From WVXT01 sp964403285 (GTDB lineage Bacteria; UBA6262; WVXT01): 64,000 nt of DNA. The stretch lies in assembly GCA_964403285.1 (NCBI GenBank), contig CAYOFG010000002.1, positions 27,510-91,509 on the forward strand, in the 5' to 3' direction. Numbering within the stretch: position 1 is the first letter of the stretch; every line of letters starts with the position of its first letter. A model generated the notes under the pieces. That model saw only the letters and a program-made list of their open reading frames with translations. It had not been told where the DNA came from and did no database searches. The position numbers and the translations under genes are program-made. Below, one piece after another: positions 34,084 to 41,604 of the stretch.

Positions 34084-36285
34084 ATGCCTCAAAATAATGT
34101 TCTCCATATTTCCTTTCTATGGCATATGCACCAGCCATATTATAAGGACCCCTTGGAAAATAAATTTGTTCTTCCCTGGGTGAGGCTTCACGCGATTAAA
34201 GACTATTATGACATGGTGGCGTACTTAGATGACTTTCCCAAGATTTTTGTAAATTTCAATCTTGTCCCTTCCCTGATAGACCAAATAAACGATTATGCCC
34301 AGAACAATTTGACTGACCAGTTTCTGGACCTTACTTTGAAACCCGCCAACAAGCTATCCCCGGAGGACAGGATTTTTATCCTCCAGAACTTCTTTACAGC
34401 AAATTGGGAAAATATGATTAAGCCTTTTCCCCGTTACTGGGACCTTCTGTCCCAGAGGGGGAAATATGTGGCTACAGAAGAGTTGGAAGGGATCCAGAGA
34501 AGGTTCAGCGCACAGGACTTTTTAGATTTACAGTTGCTTTTCAACCTTTGTTGGATTGACCCCTACATAAGAAGGCAAGACCCTGAACTTGGGAAATTGG
34601 AGAAGAAAGAGAGGAGATTTACTGAGGAAGAGAAGAGATTGGTCATAGATAAGCAACTGGAAATAATTAAGAAAGTGATTGGTAAGTATCGAGAGAAACA
34701 GGAACAGGGTCAGATTGAAATTTCCGTTACTCCTTATTACCACCCCATTTTGCCTCTTCTGATTGACATTGAGGCAGCGAAGATGGCCACTCCTGAAATC
34801 GCCCTGCCCAAAGAAGAGTTTCGCCATAGGGAAGACGCCAAAACTCAAATTGAACGAGCGGTTGCCTGTTATGAGAAATTTTTCGGCAGGAGACCAAAGG
34901 GAATGTGGCCCGCCGAGGGCGCGGTCTCAGAAGCAATCGTCCCTTTAATTTCCCAGGCAGGAATAGATTGGATCGCCACTGATGAGGATATTCTGGCATC
35001 ATCAATAGGTGATTCTCCCCATAAGGCTGATATACTTTATAAACCATATCGGTTCAGCACGGACAACAGTTCCATAAAAATTGTTTTCCGAAACAGGAAA
35101 CTGTCCGATCTAATCGGTTTCACCTACGCAGATGTTCCACCCGATGAGGCGGTGAGACATTTTATGCAGGAACTTCACAATATTCATAAGCGAGTAAGCC
35201 ACTTCCCCGGGCCCCATCTGGTGACTATTATACTTGATGGGGAGAACTGCTGGGAATATTATAGGAATGACGGCCGGGACTTTCTCCAAGAGCTTTATCG
35301 AGCAATTAGTAATGATTCTTTATTAGAATCGACAACAATTGGTAAATTTATAGAAAATTATCCGGAGCCAGTCTCTTTACCCAAACTATGGAGTGGTTCC
35401 TGGATAAATCGCAATTTTGGTGTCTGGATTGGTCACGAGGAGGATAATCTTGCCTGGAACTATCTCGCCAGGACTCGCAAAATGTTAGCCCACTTTGAGG
35501 AAAAAAATCAGGAGAAATATAAAGAGGCTATAGAGAAAGCGAAAGAAGAGATATATGCTGCCGAAGGCAGTGATTGGAACTGGTGGTATGGAGATGAACA
35601 TCGCTCAGCAAATAGTGTCGATTTCGATAATCTTTATCGAAAGCACTTGATGAATGTATATACTTTTCTTGGTCAAAAAGTGCCGGATTGGCTGCATATC
35701 GCCATTTCCGGTCACGAGAAACCACGTCCCAAGCGCGAGCCTGCCGACTTCATAAATCCCATATTGGACGGCAAAGTAACCAATTATTTTGAATGGCAGG
35801 GAGCGGGACAGTACGAGGTCTCGGAGACGATAGGACCGATGCACCGTCGAGGAAACATCATAAGAAGTTTCTTTTACGGATTCGACCTGAACAATTTTTA
35901 TCTGCGTATTGACACAAATATGCAACTTTCTTATGAAAATTTAAAAGACCTCACAATCAAAATCAATTTCTCCAAGGAATCTCCCCAACAGGCAAGCATT
36001 CAAATGAACCAGGATGGAAATCTTGCTTTTTCTCTTTTTGATATAGTCCAGGCAGAGGATGGGGAGAATTATCAAAAGTTGAAAGATTTGACTTCTGTGA
36101 GTTATCAAAAAATCATAGAATTGAGTATACCTTTTGTTGATTTGAGAGCCAAAGTTGGTCAGGCGATAGAGATCGTAGTCGTTTTAGAGCGAAACAATGT
36201 GGAACTTGAAAGATGGCCTTTCCATGGAACGATAACTTTTCTTGTCCCGGGAGAGGATTTTTCACTCCAGTACTGGTCGGTTTGA
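34084..36285 (+). CDS. Glycoside hydrolase family 57 protein
   Basis: 733 residues. The opening HISFLWHMHQPYYKD is the family 57 N-terminal motif. The catalytic Glu lies in GMWPAEGAVSE (about residue 278) and the Asp in TIILDGENCWEYY (about residue 385), with WSGSWINRNFGVWIG and DWNWWYGDEH further on. The last about 170 residues are a beta-rich domain. GH57 enzymes are retaining alpha-amylases, glucanotransferases or branching enzymes. There is no signal peptide, so it probably acts on intracellular glycogen. It directly follows the small barrel gene. Confidence 0.92.
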   Translation: MPQNNVLHISFLWHMHQPYYKDPLENKFVLPWVRLHAIKDYYDMVAYLDDFPKIFVNFNLVPSLIDQINDYAQNNLTDQFLDLTLKPANKLSPEDRIFILQNFFTANWENMIKPFPRYWDLLSQRGKYVATEELEGIQRRFSAQDFLDLQLLFNLCWIDPYIRRQDPELGKLEKKERRFTEEEKRLVIDKQLEIIKKVIGKYREKQEQGQIEISVTPYYHPILPLLIDIEAAKMATPEIALPKEEFRHREDAKTQIERAVACYEKFFGRRPKGMWPAEGAVSEAIVPLISQAGIDWIATDEDILASSIGDSPHKADILYKPYRFSTDNSSIKIVFRNRKLSDLIGFTYADVPPDEAVRHFMQELHNIHKRVSHFPGPHLVTIILDGENCWEYYRNDGRDFLQELYRAISNDSLLESTTIGKFIENYPEPVSLPKLWSGSWINRNFGVWIGHEEDNLAWNYLARTRKMLAHFEEKNQEKYKEAIEKAKEEIYAAEGSDWNWWYGDEHRSANSVDFDNLYRKHLMNVYTFLGQKVPDWLHIAISGHEKPRPKREPADFINPILDGKVTNYFEWQGAGQYEVSETIGPMHRRGNIIRSFFYGFDLNNFYLRIDTNMQLSYENLKDLTIKINFSKESPQQASIQMNQDGNLAFSLFDIVQAEDGENYQKLKDLTSVSYQKIIELSIPFVDLRAKVGQAIEIVVVLERNNVELERWPFHGTITFLVPGEDFSLQYWSV

Positions 36286-36298
36286 AAATCTGTAATTG

Positions 36299-36390
36299 TT
36301 AGTGTAGGGCTTTACCCCGTTAGAAATTCCCTCAGGAGAATTTGTAACATCCATTTCTAACGGGGTTTATGCCCGTAATTTGTAATTTGA
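36299..36390. repeat. Nested palindromic repeat downstream of GH57
   Basis: TAGTGTAGGGCTTTA and TTTATGCCCGTAATTTGTAA flank an inner perfect 13-bp inverted repeat: CCCCGTTAGAAAT at 36315 and ATTTCTAACGGGG at 36353. The same outer sequence without the inner part occurs in reverse at 41556-41600. The whole can fold into one long hairpin and may also stop GH57 transcription. Confidence 0.8.
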
Positions 36391-36424
36391 AATTCGTAAT
36401 TTGTAGTGAAGGGAGGTGAGAATC

Positions 36425-36622
36425 ATGTCAGGTTGGGCATTCTGGCTTGTGGTAATCCTTTTAGCAGTACTTCTGATTATGGGTGCAGTATTTGCTCTCA
36501 GAGAGTTCCGAAAGAATAAGAAATTTGGTAGTGTTATCCTTCACTATATCCTTTTGGTAGTGCTCACGATGATTGTCCTAAAACTACTTTTCGCTGTTTT
36601 TGCCTTTGCAGTTAATGTTTAG
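36425..36622 (+). CDS. Small two-helix membrane protein
   Basis: 65 residues with two predicted membrane helices (WAFWLVVILLAVLLIMGAVF and VILHYILLVVLTMIVLKLL) joined by a basic loop (REFRKNKKFG). ATG at 36425 is 7 bases after GGGAGGTG; GTG at 36416 overlaps that ribosome-binding site. I do not recognise the family. It stands alone between the repeat at 36299 and the HTH gene. Confidence 0.65.
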   Translation: MSGWAFWLVVILLAVLLIMGAVFALREFRKNKKFGSVILHYILLVVLTMIVLKLLFAVFAFAVNV

Positions 36623-36655
36623 GGTAAACTGGCCGTTTGTCAACCCTAAAGGCTA

Positions 36656-36720
36656 AAAAAGGGCTAAATTTCGCCTTTTCAGGCCCTTTTTCTAAAATAC
36701 TGGTAGGAAAATACCTACCA
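36656..36720 (+). promoter_or_regulatory. Leader of HTH copy 1: terminator-like hairpin and 7-bp inverted repeat
   Basis: AAAAAGGGCT and AGGCCCTTTTT form a hairpin with a T-run (36656-36691), probably ending the small membrane protein gene. Next, TGGTAGG-AAAATA-CCTACCA (36701-36720) is a perfect inverted repeat and could be an operator for the HTH protein encoded 30 bases downstream. The same leader, partly decayed, precedes the second HTH copy at 38808. Confidence 0.6.
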
Positions 36721-36750
36721 ATCCATTTTGTGCCCTTCTGGACTTCTCCT

Positions 36751-36939
36751 ATGGAAAAAGAACTTGATGAACTCAAAGAACTTCACCAATTCTACCTATA
36801 CCATCATTACAAAACCGCACAGATAGCCAGGGAGCTGGGAGTTAGCAGAAGGACAGTACAGCGCTGGTTCAGCGGAAAGGCTAGACCCAATGACGAAAAA
36901 CTAAACCAGATAAGGAAATTACTTGGTAAAAAAGGATGA
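36751..36939 (+). CDS. Small helix-turn-helix protein, copy 1
   Basis: 62 residues. Two helices (LDELKELHQFYLYHHYK) are followed by a clear helix-turn-helix, TAQIARELGVSRRTVQRWF, and a basic end (LNQIRKLLGKKG). A homeodomain-like or transposase-type DNA-binding fold is likely. ATG at 36751 is used because this is where similarity to copy 2 (38952) begins; no strong ribosome-binding site is seen, and an upstream start at 36637 would translate a terminator hairpin. It could be a regulator or the remnant DNA-binding part of a mobile element. Copy 2 differs at only a few residues. Confidence 0.7.
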   Translation: MEKELDELKELHQFYLYHHYKTAQIARELGVSRRTVQRWFSGKARPNDEKLNQIRKLLGKKG

Positions 36940-37253
36940 AAGAATTATTATATGCTTATATCGGATATATTACCTTTAATTTTAGAGGGTTTTAGAAGCT
37001 GTTTACAGTATAATTGGATATAAAACCCCTATTTTATATCCAGTTTAAGATTCTTCCTTTAGCTCTTTTTTCTACGTGGGTGTATTTCCACAAATTCTAT
37101 AGTTAGAAATAAACGGGTACTTCGCAAAAAATACCAAATTGGAGGCATAGCCGAAGTAGTTCGGATATAAATAGTTATGTGACATTTGCCTTCGTCCACG
37201 ACATTCGCAAAAGATAAATATTAATAGATAAAGTAGAAAGTGGGAGGCGAATA
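36940..37253. other. Spacer with one strong palindrome
   Basis: No gene is supported. It holds TGGATATAAAA and TTTTATATCCA at 37015-37042, an 11-bp perfect inverted repeat with a 6-base centre, and at its end GGGAGGCGAATA as ribosome-binding site for the next gene. The rest is AT-rich without motifs I can name. Confidence 0.6.
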
Positions 37254-37976
37254 ATGGGATTAGCAAAACCAATCGAGAAATACGAAAAGCAGGTTCTTAA
37301 TTCATTAGGATGGGAATATAAGGGACTCAAGTGGTGTGAACTTGGGAACCAAAGAACTTATAAAAACGAGGTTGCTAAAGAGATATATTTATCTCTTGGA
37401 GTAGAACATATCTCCATAGATATAAATTGTGAAGATGGGGCCCTACCAATAGATTTAGATAAGCCTGTACCATTTATTTTCCTAGGTCAATTTGATGTAA
37501 TAACCAACTATGGAACCATAGACCATGTCAACAATCAATATCAAGTTTTTAAAAATGTACATGATATGTGTAAAAAAGGTGGAATCATGATTCATGCTTT
37601 CCCGCTCAAAGGGCATTGGCCAAAACATTGTAGATATTATTATTCTGAAGTTTTTGTGAAAGGATTAGCAAATGCGTGCAATTATCGGATAATTAATTAT
37701 ACCATCCTAGATAAAGATGTTTGCAAGACCCCTAATAATTTAATAGCAGTCACTTTTAAGAAGGAAAATACAGGCATTTCTACAAATAACAAATTTATTT
37801 CTAAGGAAGAATTTTACCAAATTGGTGGCATAATAGACACTGGTGCTTTGGAATGTACAGGAGACTATACTCGTAAAGATTACAATCTTTTTATTTCTGT
37901 GGCTAAAAAATTACCATCACCAATAAGTAGGATAGGTAAAAAATTTATTAGAAAGTTGGCACAATATTTAAAATAA
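37254..37976 (+). CDS. SAM-dependent methyltransferase-like protein
   Basis: 240 residues. GLKWCELGNQRTYKN stands where motif I would be, followed by VEHISIDINCEDGA (acidic end of strand two), FDVITNYGTIDHV (motif II) and NVHDMCKKGGIMIHAFPL (motif III), the order of a class I methyltransferase. The Gly-rich loop is reduced (E-L-G-N), so activity is uncertain. The base composition is more AT-rich than neighbouring genes, and it lies alone between the two HTH copies, which suggests recent transfer. Good ribosome-binding site GGGAGG 8 bases before ATG. Confidence 0.65.
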   Translation: MGLAKPIEKYEKQVLNSLGWEYKGLKWCELGNQRTYKNEVAKEIYLSLGVEHISIDINCEDGALPIDLDKPVPFIFLGQFDVITNYGTIDHVNNQYQVFKNVHDMCKKGGIMIHAFPLKGHWPKHCRYYYSEVFVKGLANACNYRIINYTILDKDVCKTPNNLIAVTFKKENTGISTNNKFISKEEFYQIGGIIDTGALECTGDYTRKDYNLFISVAKKLPSPISRIGKKFIRKLAQYLK

Positions 37977-38041
37977 TGTGGGCTTCGGCAAACGCATCGT
38001 CGCTTCGCTCCTCGCCCTCACTTCGTTCGGGTCATATAACA

Positions 38042-38142
38042 CGGGCTATACGGTTCACTTCGTTCGCTCAAATCGGCTATCGCCGACTTCGTATAGCCCG
38101 AGAACGTTAACCGACTGTCGCAAAAGTAAGGCTTTTGCGACA
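38042..38142. repeat. Nested GC-rich palindromes
   Basis: CGGGCTATACG at 38042 and CGTATAGCCCG at 38090 are perfect 11-bp complements. Inside is TCGGC-TATC-GCCGA. Just outside, TGTCGCAAAAG and CTTTTGCGACA (38116-38142) form a second perfect 11-bp hairpin with a 5-base loop. The internal TCACTTCGTTCGCTCAAATC resembles the spacer at 56743-57182. Confidence 0.75.
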
Positions 38143-38886
38143 CGGGGAACGGCGAGGAGAGAAGGGCAGTGACGAGGATGTGAAAGAGGGGTTTGAAGTT
38201 TTGCGACGTTGAAAAGAGATTCTAAACGAAATACTAGGGGACAATAAGCACTAAAGATACATCAAAGAAATAAAAAAATCAAAAAAGACTTGACAAGGTT
38301 CATCATAGAAGGCTGAATAACGAGAAAAGTTAAAACGTATATGGATAAGTTGATTCAGTCGAATATAAGGAAGTCTTTGAAGGTCGCTGCCGAAGAAAAC
38401 CTGAAGGTACCTGATAACCTTATCGAAGTTGTCGATGAAGAGCCCGGCGACGCAATCGTTTCCTTTGTCTCGGAGAAACTTGCCAAAGTTGCCTTGCAAC
38501 CGATTCTCTGGTTTTACCGAAACTCTTCCCATGAGTTGCAATGGCCTCGGCAATCATTCTTTGGCCTCTATTCAATCAGAAACGCCATTCGAGGCATCTT
38601 TCTCGGCTTGCGCTTTATACAAGCTGGCCACCTGCTTCGAGAAAAACCGCTTTCTCGCTGCGTCAGTATTCTACTACTATACTTCATCGTTTCATTTGCT
38701 TAACTCGTTTTTGGCCCTACATAGTCGTGTTATAATCGAGGAAGTTCTTGGACCTGCGAAAGTACTAAACCGATCAAGAAAGCTAAAGGCGTAAAGCCTG
38801 AAAGAAGGCTAAATTTCGCCTTTTAAGCCGCTTTTTCTAAAAAACTGGTAAATTGATACCTGCCAATCCATTTTGTGCCCTTCTGG

Positions 38887-38943
38887 AGTCCTCCCGACAG
38901 GGGGAAAACCTGCCGATGAAATCGGGGGGAACTCCACAACTGG
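38887..38943. repeat. R3-type repeat inserted in the leader of HTH copy 2
   Basis: Copy 1 reads TTCTGGACTTCTCCTATGG before and at its start. In copy 2 the same leader is interrupted by about 55 bases that begin AGTCCTCCCGACAGGGGG and end GGGGGGAACTCCACAACTGG, then resumes with CTTCTCCTATGG. The insert has the R3 ends. Confidence 0.75.
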
Positions 38944-38951
38944 CTTCTCCT

Positions 38952-39149
38952 ATGGAAAAAGAACTTGATGAACTCAAACAACTTCACCAATTCTACCTAT
39001 ACCATCATTACAAAACCGGGGACATAGCCAAGGAGCTGGGAGTCAGCAGAAGGACAGTGCAGCGCTGGTTCAGCGGAAAGGCTAGACCCACTGACGAAAA
39101 ACTGAACCAGATAAGGAAATTACTAAATAGAGAAAGACGCAGGTCTTAA
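38952..39149 (+). CDS. Small helix-turn-helix protein, copy 2
   Basis: 65 residues and nearly identical to the protein at 36751: shared LHQFYLYHHYKT and GVSRRTVQRWFSGKARP, differing mainly at D-I-A-K for Q-I-A-R and in the last residues (NRERRRS). About 80 bases of leader are also shared, though the 7-bp inverted repeat is decayed and an R3 repeat has inserted just upstream of the ATG. The pair flanks a methyltransferase-like gene and palindromic DNA, as would be left by duplication or a composite element. Function unknown; DNA binding is inferred from the helix-turn-helix. Confidence 0.68.
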   Translation: MEKELDELKQLHQFYLYHHYKTGDIAKELGVSRRTVQRWFSGKARPTDEKLNQIRKLLNRERRRS

Positions 39150-39456
39150 AACCAGCTAAATTGCCTTCCTTAAATGTCGCACCTATACATATAATCAATA
39201 TTATGTTAACTTTGCCCTGAAAATATGTATTAAACTACATTATTAAGTTTAATCTAAAAAATCTTTAATTACAGCAATAAACAAACGAATATTTATAATT
39301 TACTTAAAATATGCCTAAAATCTACATAAAAATCTTTTTTTTTCGAAATGATTTGTGTTAACGGGAGGATTTCTTTCTTCCTGGTAGGACTTCTCGAGAA
39401 GGTGGCAGTACTTTTTGGGAAGAATGAGGAGACGCTCCCTCTACCAAAAAACGGGA
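39150..39456. other. AT-rich spacer
   Basis: Between convergent HTH copy 2 and the Cys-rich gene. About 200 bases are very AT-rich (ATATGTATTAAACTACATTA and similar) with no frame or clear promoter. I see no RNA gene or repeat here. Confidence 0.6.
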
Positions 39457-39672
39457 TTACTCACCCAAGCCTCCGGCCTTCTCCAGGCAAGTACTGCATG
39501 CTTGGAGGATCTCTTCCTTGTGCAGCTCGTACTCTTTCCTTATCCTCTGGATCATATCGGTTCTTCCAGAGGATATGGCAAAGCAACAGGAAAGGCAGGT
39601 ACTTTTATTTAACAATGGGCACCTGATTGTCTTCTCTACATCTTTTTGGCAGATTGCACACTCTTCTGGCAT
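39457..39672 (-). CDS. Small Cys-rich zinc-ribbon-like protein
   Basis: 71 residues. Cys pairs are at CAIC (about residues 5-8), CPLL, CLSCC (26-30) and CSTC (59-62), spaced like a zinc-binding treble-clef or ribbon. On the minus strand, ATG at 39672 is preceded by AGAGGGAAAGCT, a good ribosome-binding site. It is the next gene after cstA in the same direction, 185 bases away. I know of no function. The overlapping plus-strand frames have no such support. Confidence 0.6.
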   Translation of the reverse strand: MPEECAICQKDVEKTIRCPLLNKSTCLSCCFAISSGRTDMIQRIRKEYELHKEEILQACSTCLEKAGGLGE

Positions 39673-39857
39673 AGCTTTCCCTCTTTTGGGGCTTTTTGCT
39701 TCTCGCCTCTGGAATCTTTGCTATTGTACCACAAAAACGGCCAAAATGCACGAAAAATACGATACTTATATCGCTAAAAGCATTTCCGGTTTTCCAGGAG
39801 CCACTCACTCGTTAGGGTTTCGCTTTTACCCCGGTAAATTGTAACTCCTAACGGGTT

Positions 39858-41495
39858 TTAGGCCCGTTTTACTTTCCGAACGACTATTACTCCCTCCCTG
39901 ACCATAAAAATGGCTAAAATAAGCAAAATCGAGCCAATTATGGCTAACAGGTAGTTCTGATTTTTGATAAAGCCGCGGACCTGGTATATTAAAGCACCGG
40001 TAGTGGTAAGTAGAACAAAAATCCCCGGGTAAATTGTATATTTTGTGGGTTTCTTCATCGCCCAAAGGTAAATGGTAACTACCAACAGAGCCAATGCCGC
40101 TACCAGTTGATTCGAAGCCCCAAAAATTGGCCAGATTGCCTTCCAGTTGCCAAATGCTAAGTATCCTGCGAAGAAAATGACAACTGCTGTAGAAAAATAG
40201 CGGTTCTGGAATATTTTCCATTTCAAACCTTCACCGAGCAACTCCTCTGTTATATACCGGTTAACCCTTGCAGCAGTATCTAAAGTGGTCATTACAAAAC
40301 TATTGAGCATAACCATAGCAACTAATGAGCCGAAAGTTGCGCCCAGAAGAGGTGCCGCTATCTGACCAAAACCTATGGCAAAAGTCACAATCCAGTTTCC
40401 GCCCTTAATTAATTCTGGATAGACCAATCCTTCCCGTCCGGCTCCTCCCGTCCAGTAAAGACCAGCGGCTACAGCAAGAAGAGCCAGGCTGGCCAGAACA
40501 CCTTCCAGAATCATTCCTCCATAGGCGACTTTCTTGGCATCTGTCTCATTTGCCAATTGCTTGGATGTTGTTCCACTGGCAATCAGTGAATGGAATCCTG
40601 AAATTGCTCCACAGGCGATGATTACAAATAGCATTGGCCAGAGGTTACCTTCACTGCCTGACCACTTAATGAACGCAGGAGTGTGCATACTGGGATGGGA
40701 AAAGAACAGTCCTAGATAGCCAAGGATTAGTCCGAAAAATAGAATAAAGGAGGATAGATAGTCTCTCGGTTGGAGTAGAATATTTACAGGAGTAATAGAA
40801 GCCACATACGAGTAGACCAATAATACAGCTATCCAAATTTCTGTGCTACCTTTTAACGCGAGAGATATAGGATAATAGTAGCCCAGAACCAGAAGGCCTC
40901 CCAGTAAAGCCAGACCTATAACCGTGGCAACTACCCGGTTTATCTTCCATTTGTAAATCATCAGTCCAGCAAGAATGGCAACCAAAATAAGGCCAAAGGT
41001 AGGTATTACTATCCTCGGCTCGTTAACCAGAGTTGCGCTGGTAACAGCGGCAAATACTGCCACCACCAGAACGAGGCTTAGCCACAGGAAAGTAGCGAAT
41101 AGCATTTTTGCCCGATGACCCATTGTAGACTCGGCAAGATCGCTAATTGACTTGCCCCTATTCCTTATAGAGCCCATCAAACAGAAAAAGTCGTGAACCC
41201 CGCCCATAAATATGGAACCTATTAGTATCCATAGGAGAGCGGGAAACCATCCCCAAATGGCTATTGCAATCACCGGTCCGATAATTGGTCCCGCCCCGGC
41301 AATACTGGCAAAATGGTGTCCAAAGAGAATTGTCCAGTGCTTTGCCGGTACATAATCTATTCCATCTGTCCTTTCCACTGCTGGGGTCTTTCTCCCGGGA
41401 TCAATATCCCAAAGTTTCTCCATAATTTTTCCGTAAAATTTATATCCGCACCACAAAAGAATAACCGCAAATATAGCTACCATTAAAGAGTTCAT
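39858..41495 (-). CDS. cstA: Carbon starvation protein CstA family transporter
   Basis: 545 residues with about 16 hydrophobic helices. GIDYVPAKHWTILFGHHFAS and AGAGPIIGPVIA are the CstA family signature, followed by GSIFMGGVHDFFCLMGSIRN and SGFHSLIASGTTSKQLANE. CstA and its relative BtsT take up peptides or pyruvate when carbon is scarce. This is the shorter form (E. coli CstA is about 700 residues) common in anaerobes. ATG at 41495 has GGAAGGTG upstream and a consensus promoter at 41521-41549. Confidence 0.93.
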   Translation of the reverse strand: MNSLMVAIFAVILLWCGYKFYGKIMEKLWDIDPGRKTPAVERTDGIDYVPAKHWTILFGHHFASIAGAGPIIGPVIAIAIWGWFPALLWILIGSIFMGGVHDFFCLMGSIRNRGKSISDLAESTMGHRAKMLFATFLWLSLVLVVAVFAAVTSATLVNEPRIVIPTFGLILVAILAGLMIYKWKINRVVATVIGLALLGGLLVLGYYYPISLALKGSTEIWIAVLLVYSYVASITPVNILLQPRDYLSSFILFFGLILGYLGLFFSHPSMHTPAFIKWSGSEGNLWPMLFVIIACGAISGFHSLIASGTTSKQLANETDAKKVAYGGMILEGVLASLALLAVAAGLYWTGGAGREGLVYPELIKGGNWIVTFAIGFGQIAAPLLGATFGSLVAMVMLNSFVMTTLDTAARVNRYITEELLGEGLKWKIFQNRYFSTAVVIFFAGYLAFGNWKAIWPIFGASNQLVAALALLVVTIYLWAMKKPTKYTIYPGIFVLLTTTGALIYQVRGFIKNQNYLLAIIGSILLILAIFMVREGVIVVRKVKRA

Positions 41496-41520
41496 TTATA
41501 CACCTTCCACAATTTCTATA

Positions 41521-41549
41521 TTTATAGTAAATTTCTGAACTCTTGTCAA
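41521..41549 (-). promoter_or_regulatory. cstA promoter
   Basis: Read on the minus strand, TTGACA (41549-41544) and TATAAA (41526-41521) are 17 bases apart, 26 bases before the cstA start codon. Confidence 0.75.
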
Positions 41550-41555
41550 TTAAAC

Positions 41556-41600
41556 TACAAATTACAAATTACGGGCATAAAGCCCTACACTACAAATACG
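41556..41600. repeat. Simple form of the TAGTGTAGGGC repeat
   Basis: On the minus strand it reads TAGTGTAGGGCTTTATGCCC and then GTAATTTGTAATTTGTAG. It corresponds to the 36299 element without its inner inverted repeat. The hairpin GGGCTTTATGCCC follows the protease-propeller-barrel gene. Confidence 0.75.
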
Positions 41601-41604
41601 AATC

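Larger units (their letters stand above)
37977..38951. other. Palindrome-rich spacer without a confident gene
   Basis: The first 190 bases are GC-rich and full of hairpins (see 38042). Bases 38250-38800 show open frames on both strands but none with a ribosome-binding site or a recognisable domain. One frame (38500-38750) reads FEASFSACALYKLATCFEKN and then FLAASVFYYYTSSFHLLNSF, faintly like a HEPN-type helix pair, which would need a frameshift to join the upstream frame. It may be a decayed gene. The right end carries the leader of HTH copy 2. Confidence 0.4.

Noticed and set aside
36637..36750. N-terminal extension of HTH copy 1
   Set aside because: It would translate a terminator-type hairpin and an inverted repeat, and is not kept in frame in copy 2.
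37978..38172. 64-residue plus-strand frame after the methyltransferase-like gene
   Set aside because: It covers perfect palindromes; composition and structure point to a repeat, not a protein.
38341..38794. Frames faintly like a HEPN protein
   Set aside because: It needs a frameshift, lacks a ribosome-binding site and the resemblance is only hydrophobic patterning; kept only as a note in the spacer.
39348..39844. Plus-strand frames of 65-108 residues opposite the Cys-rich gene
   Set aside because: The minus-strand frame has a good ribosome-binding site and paired Cys motifs; the plus frames have neither.
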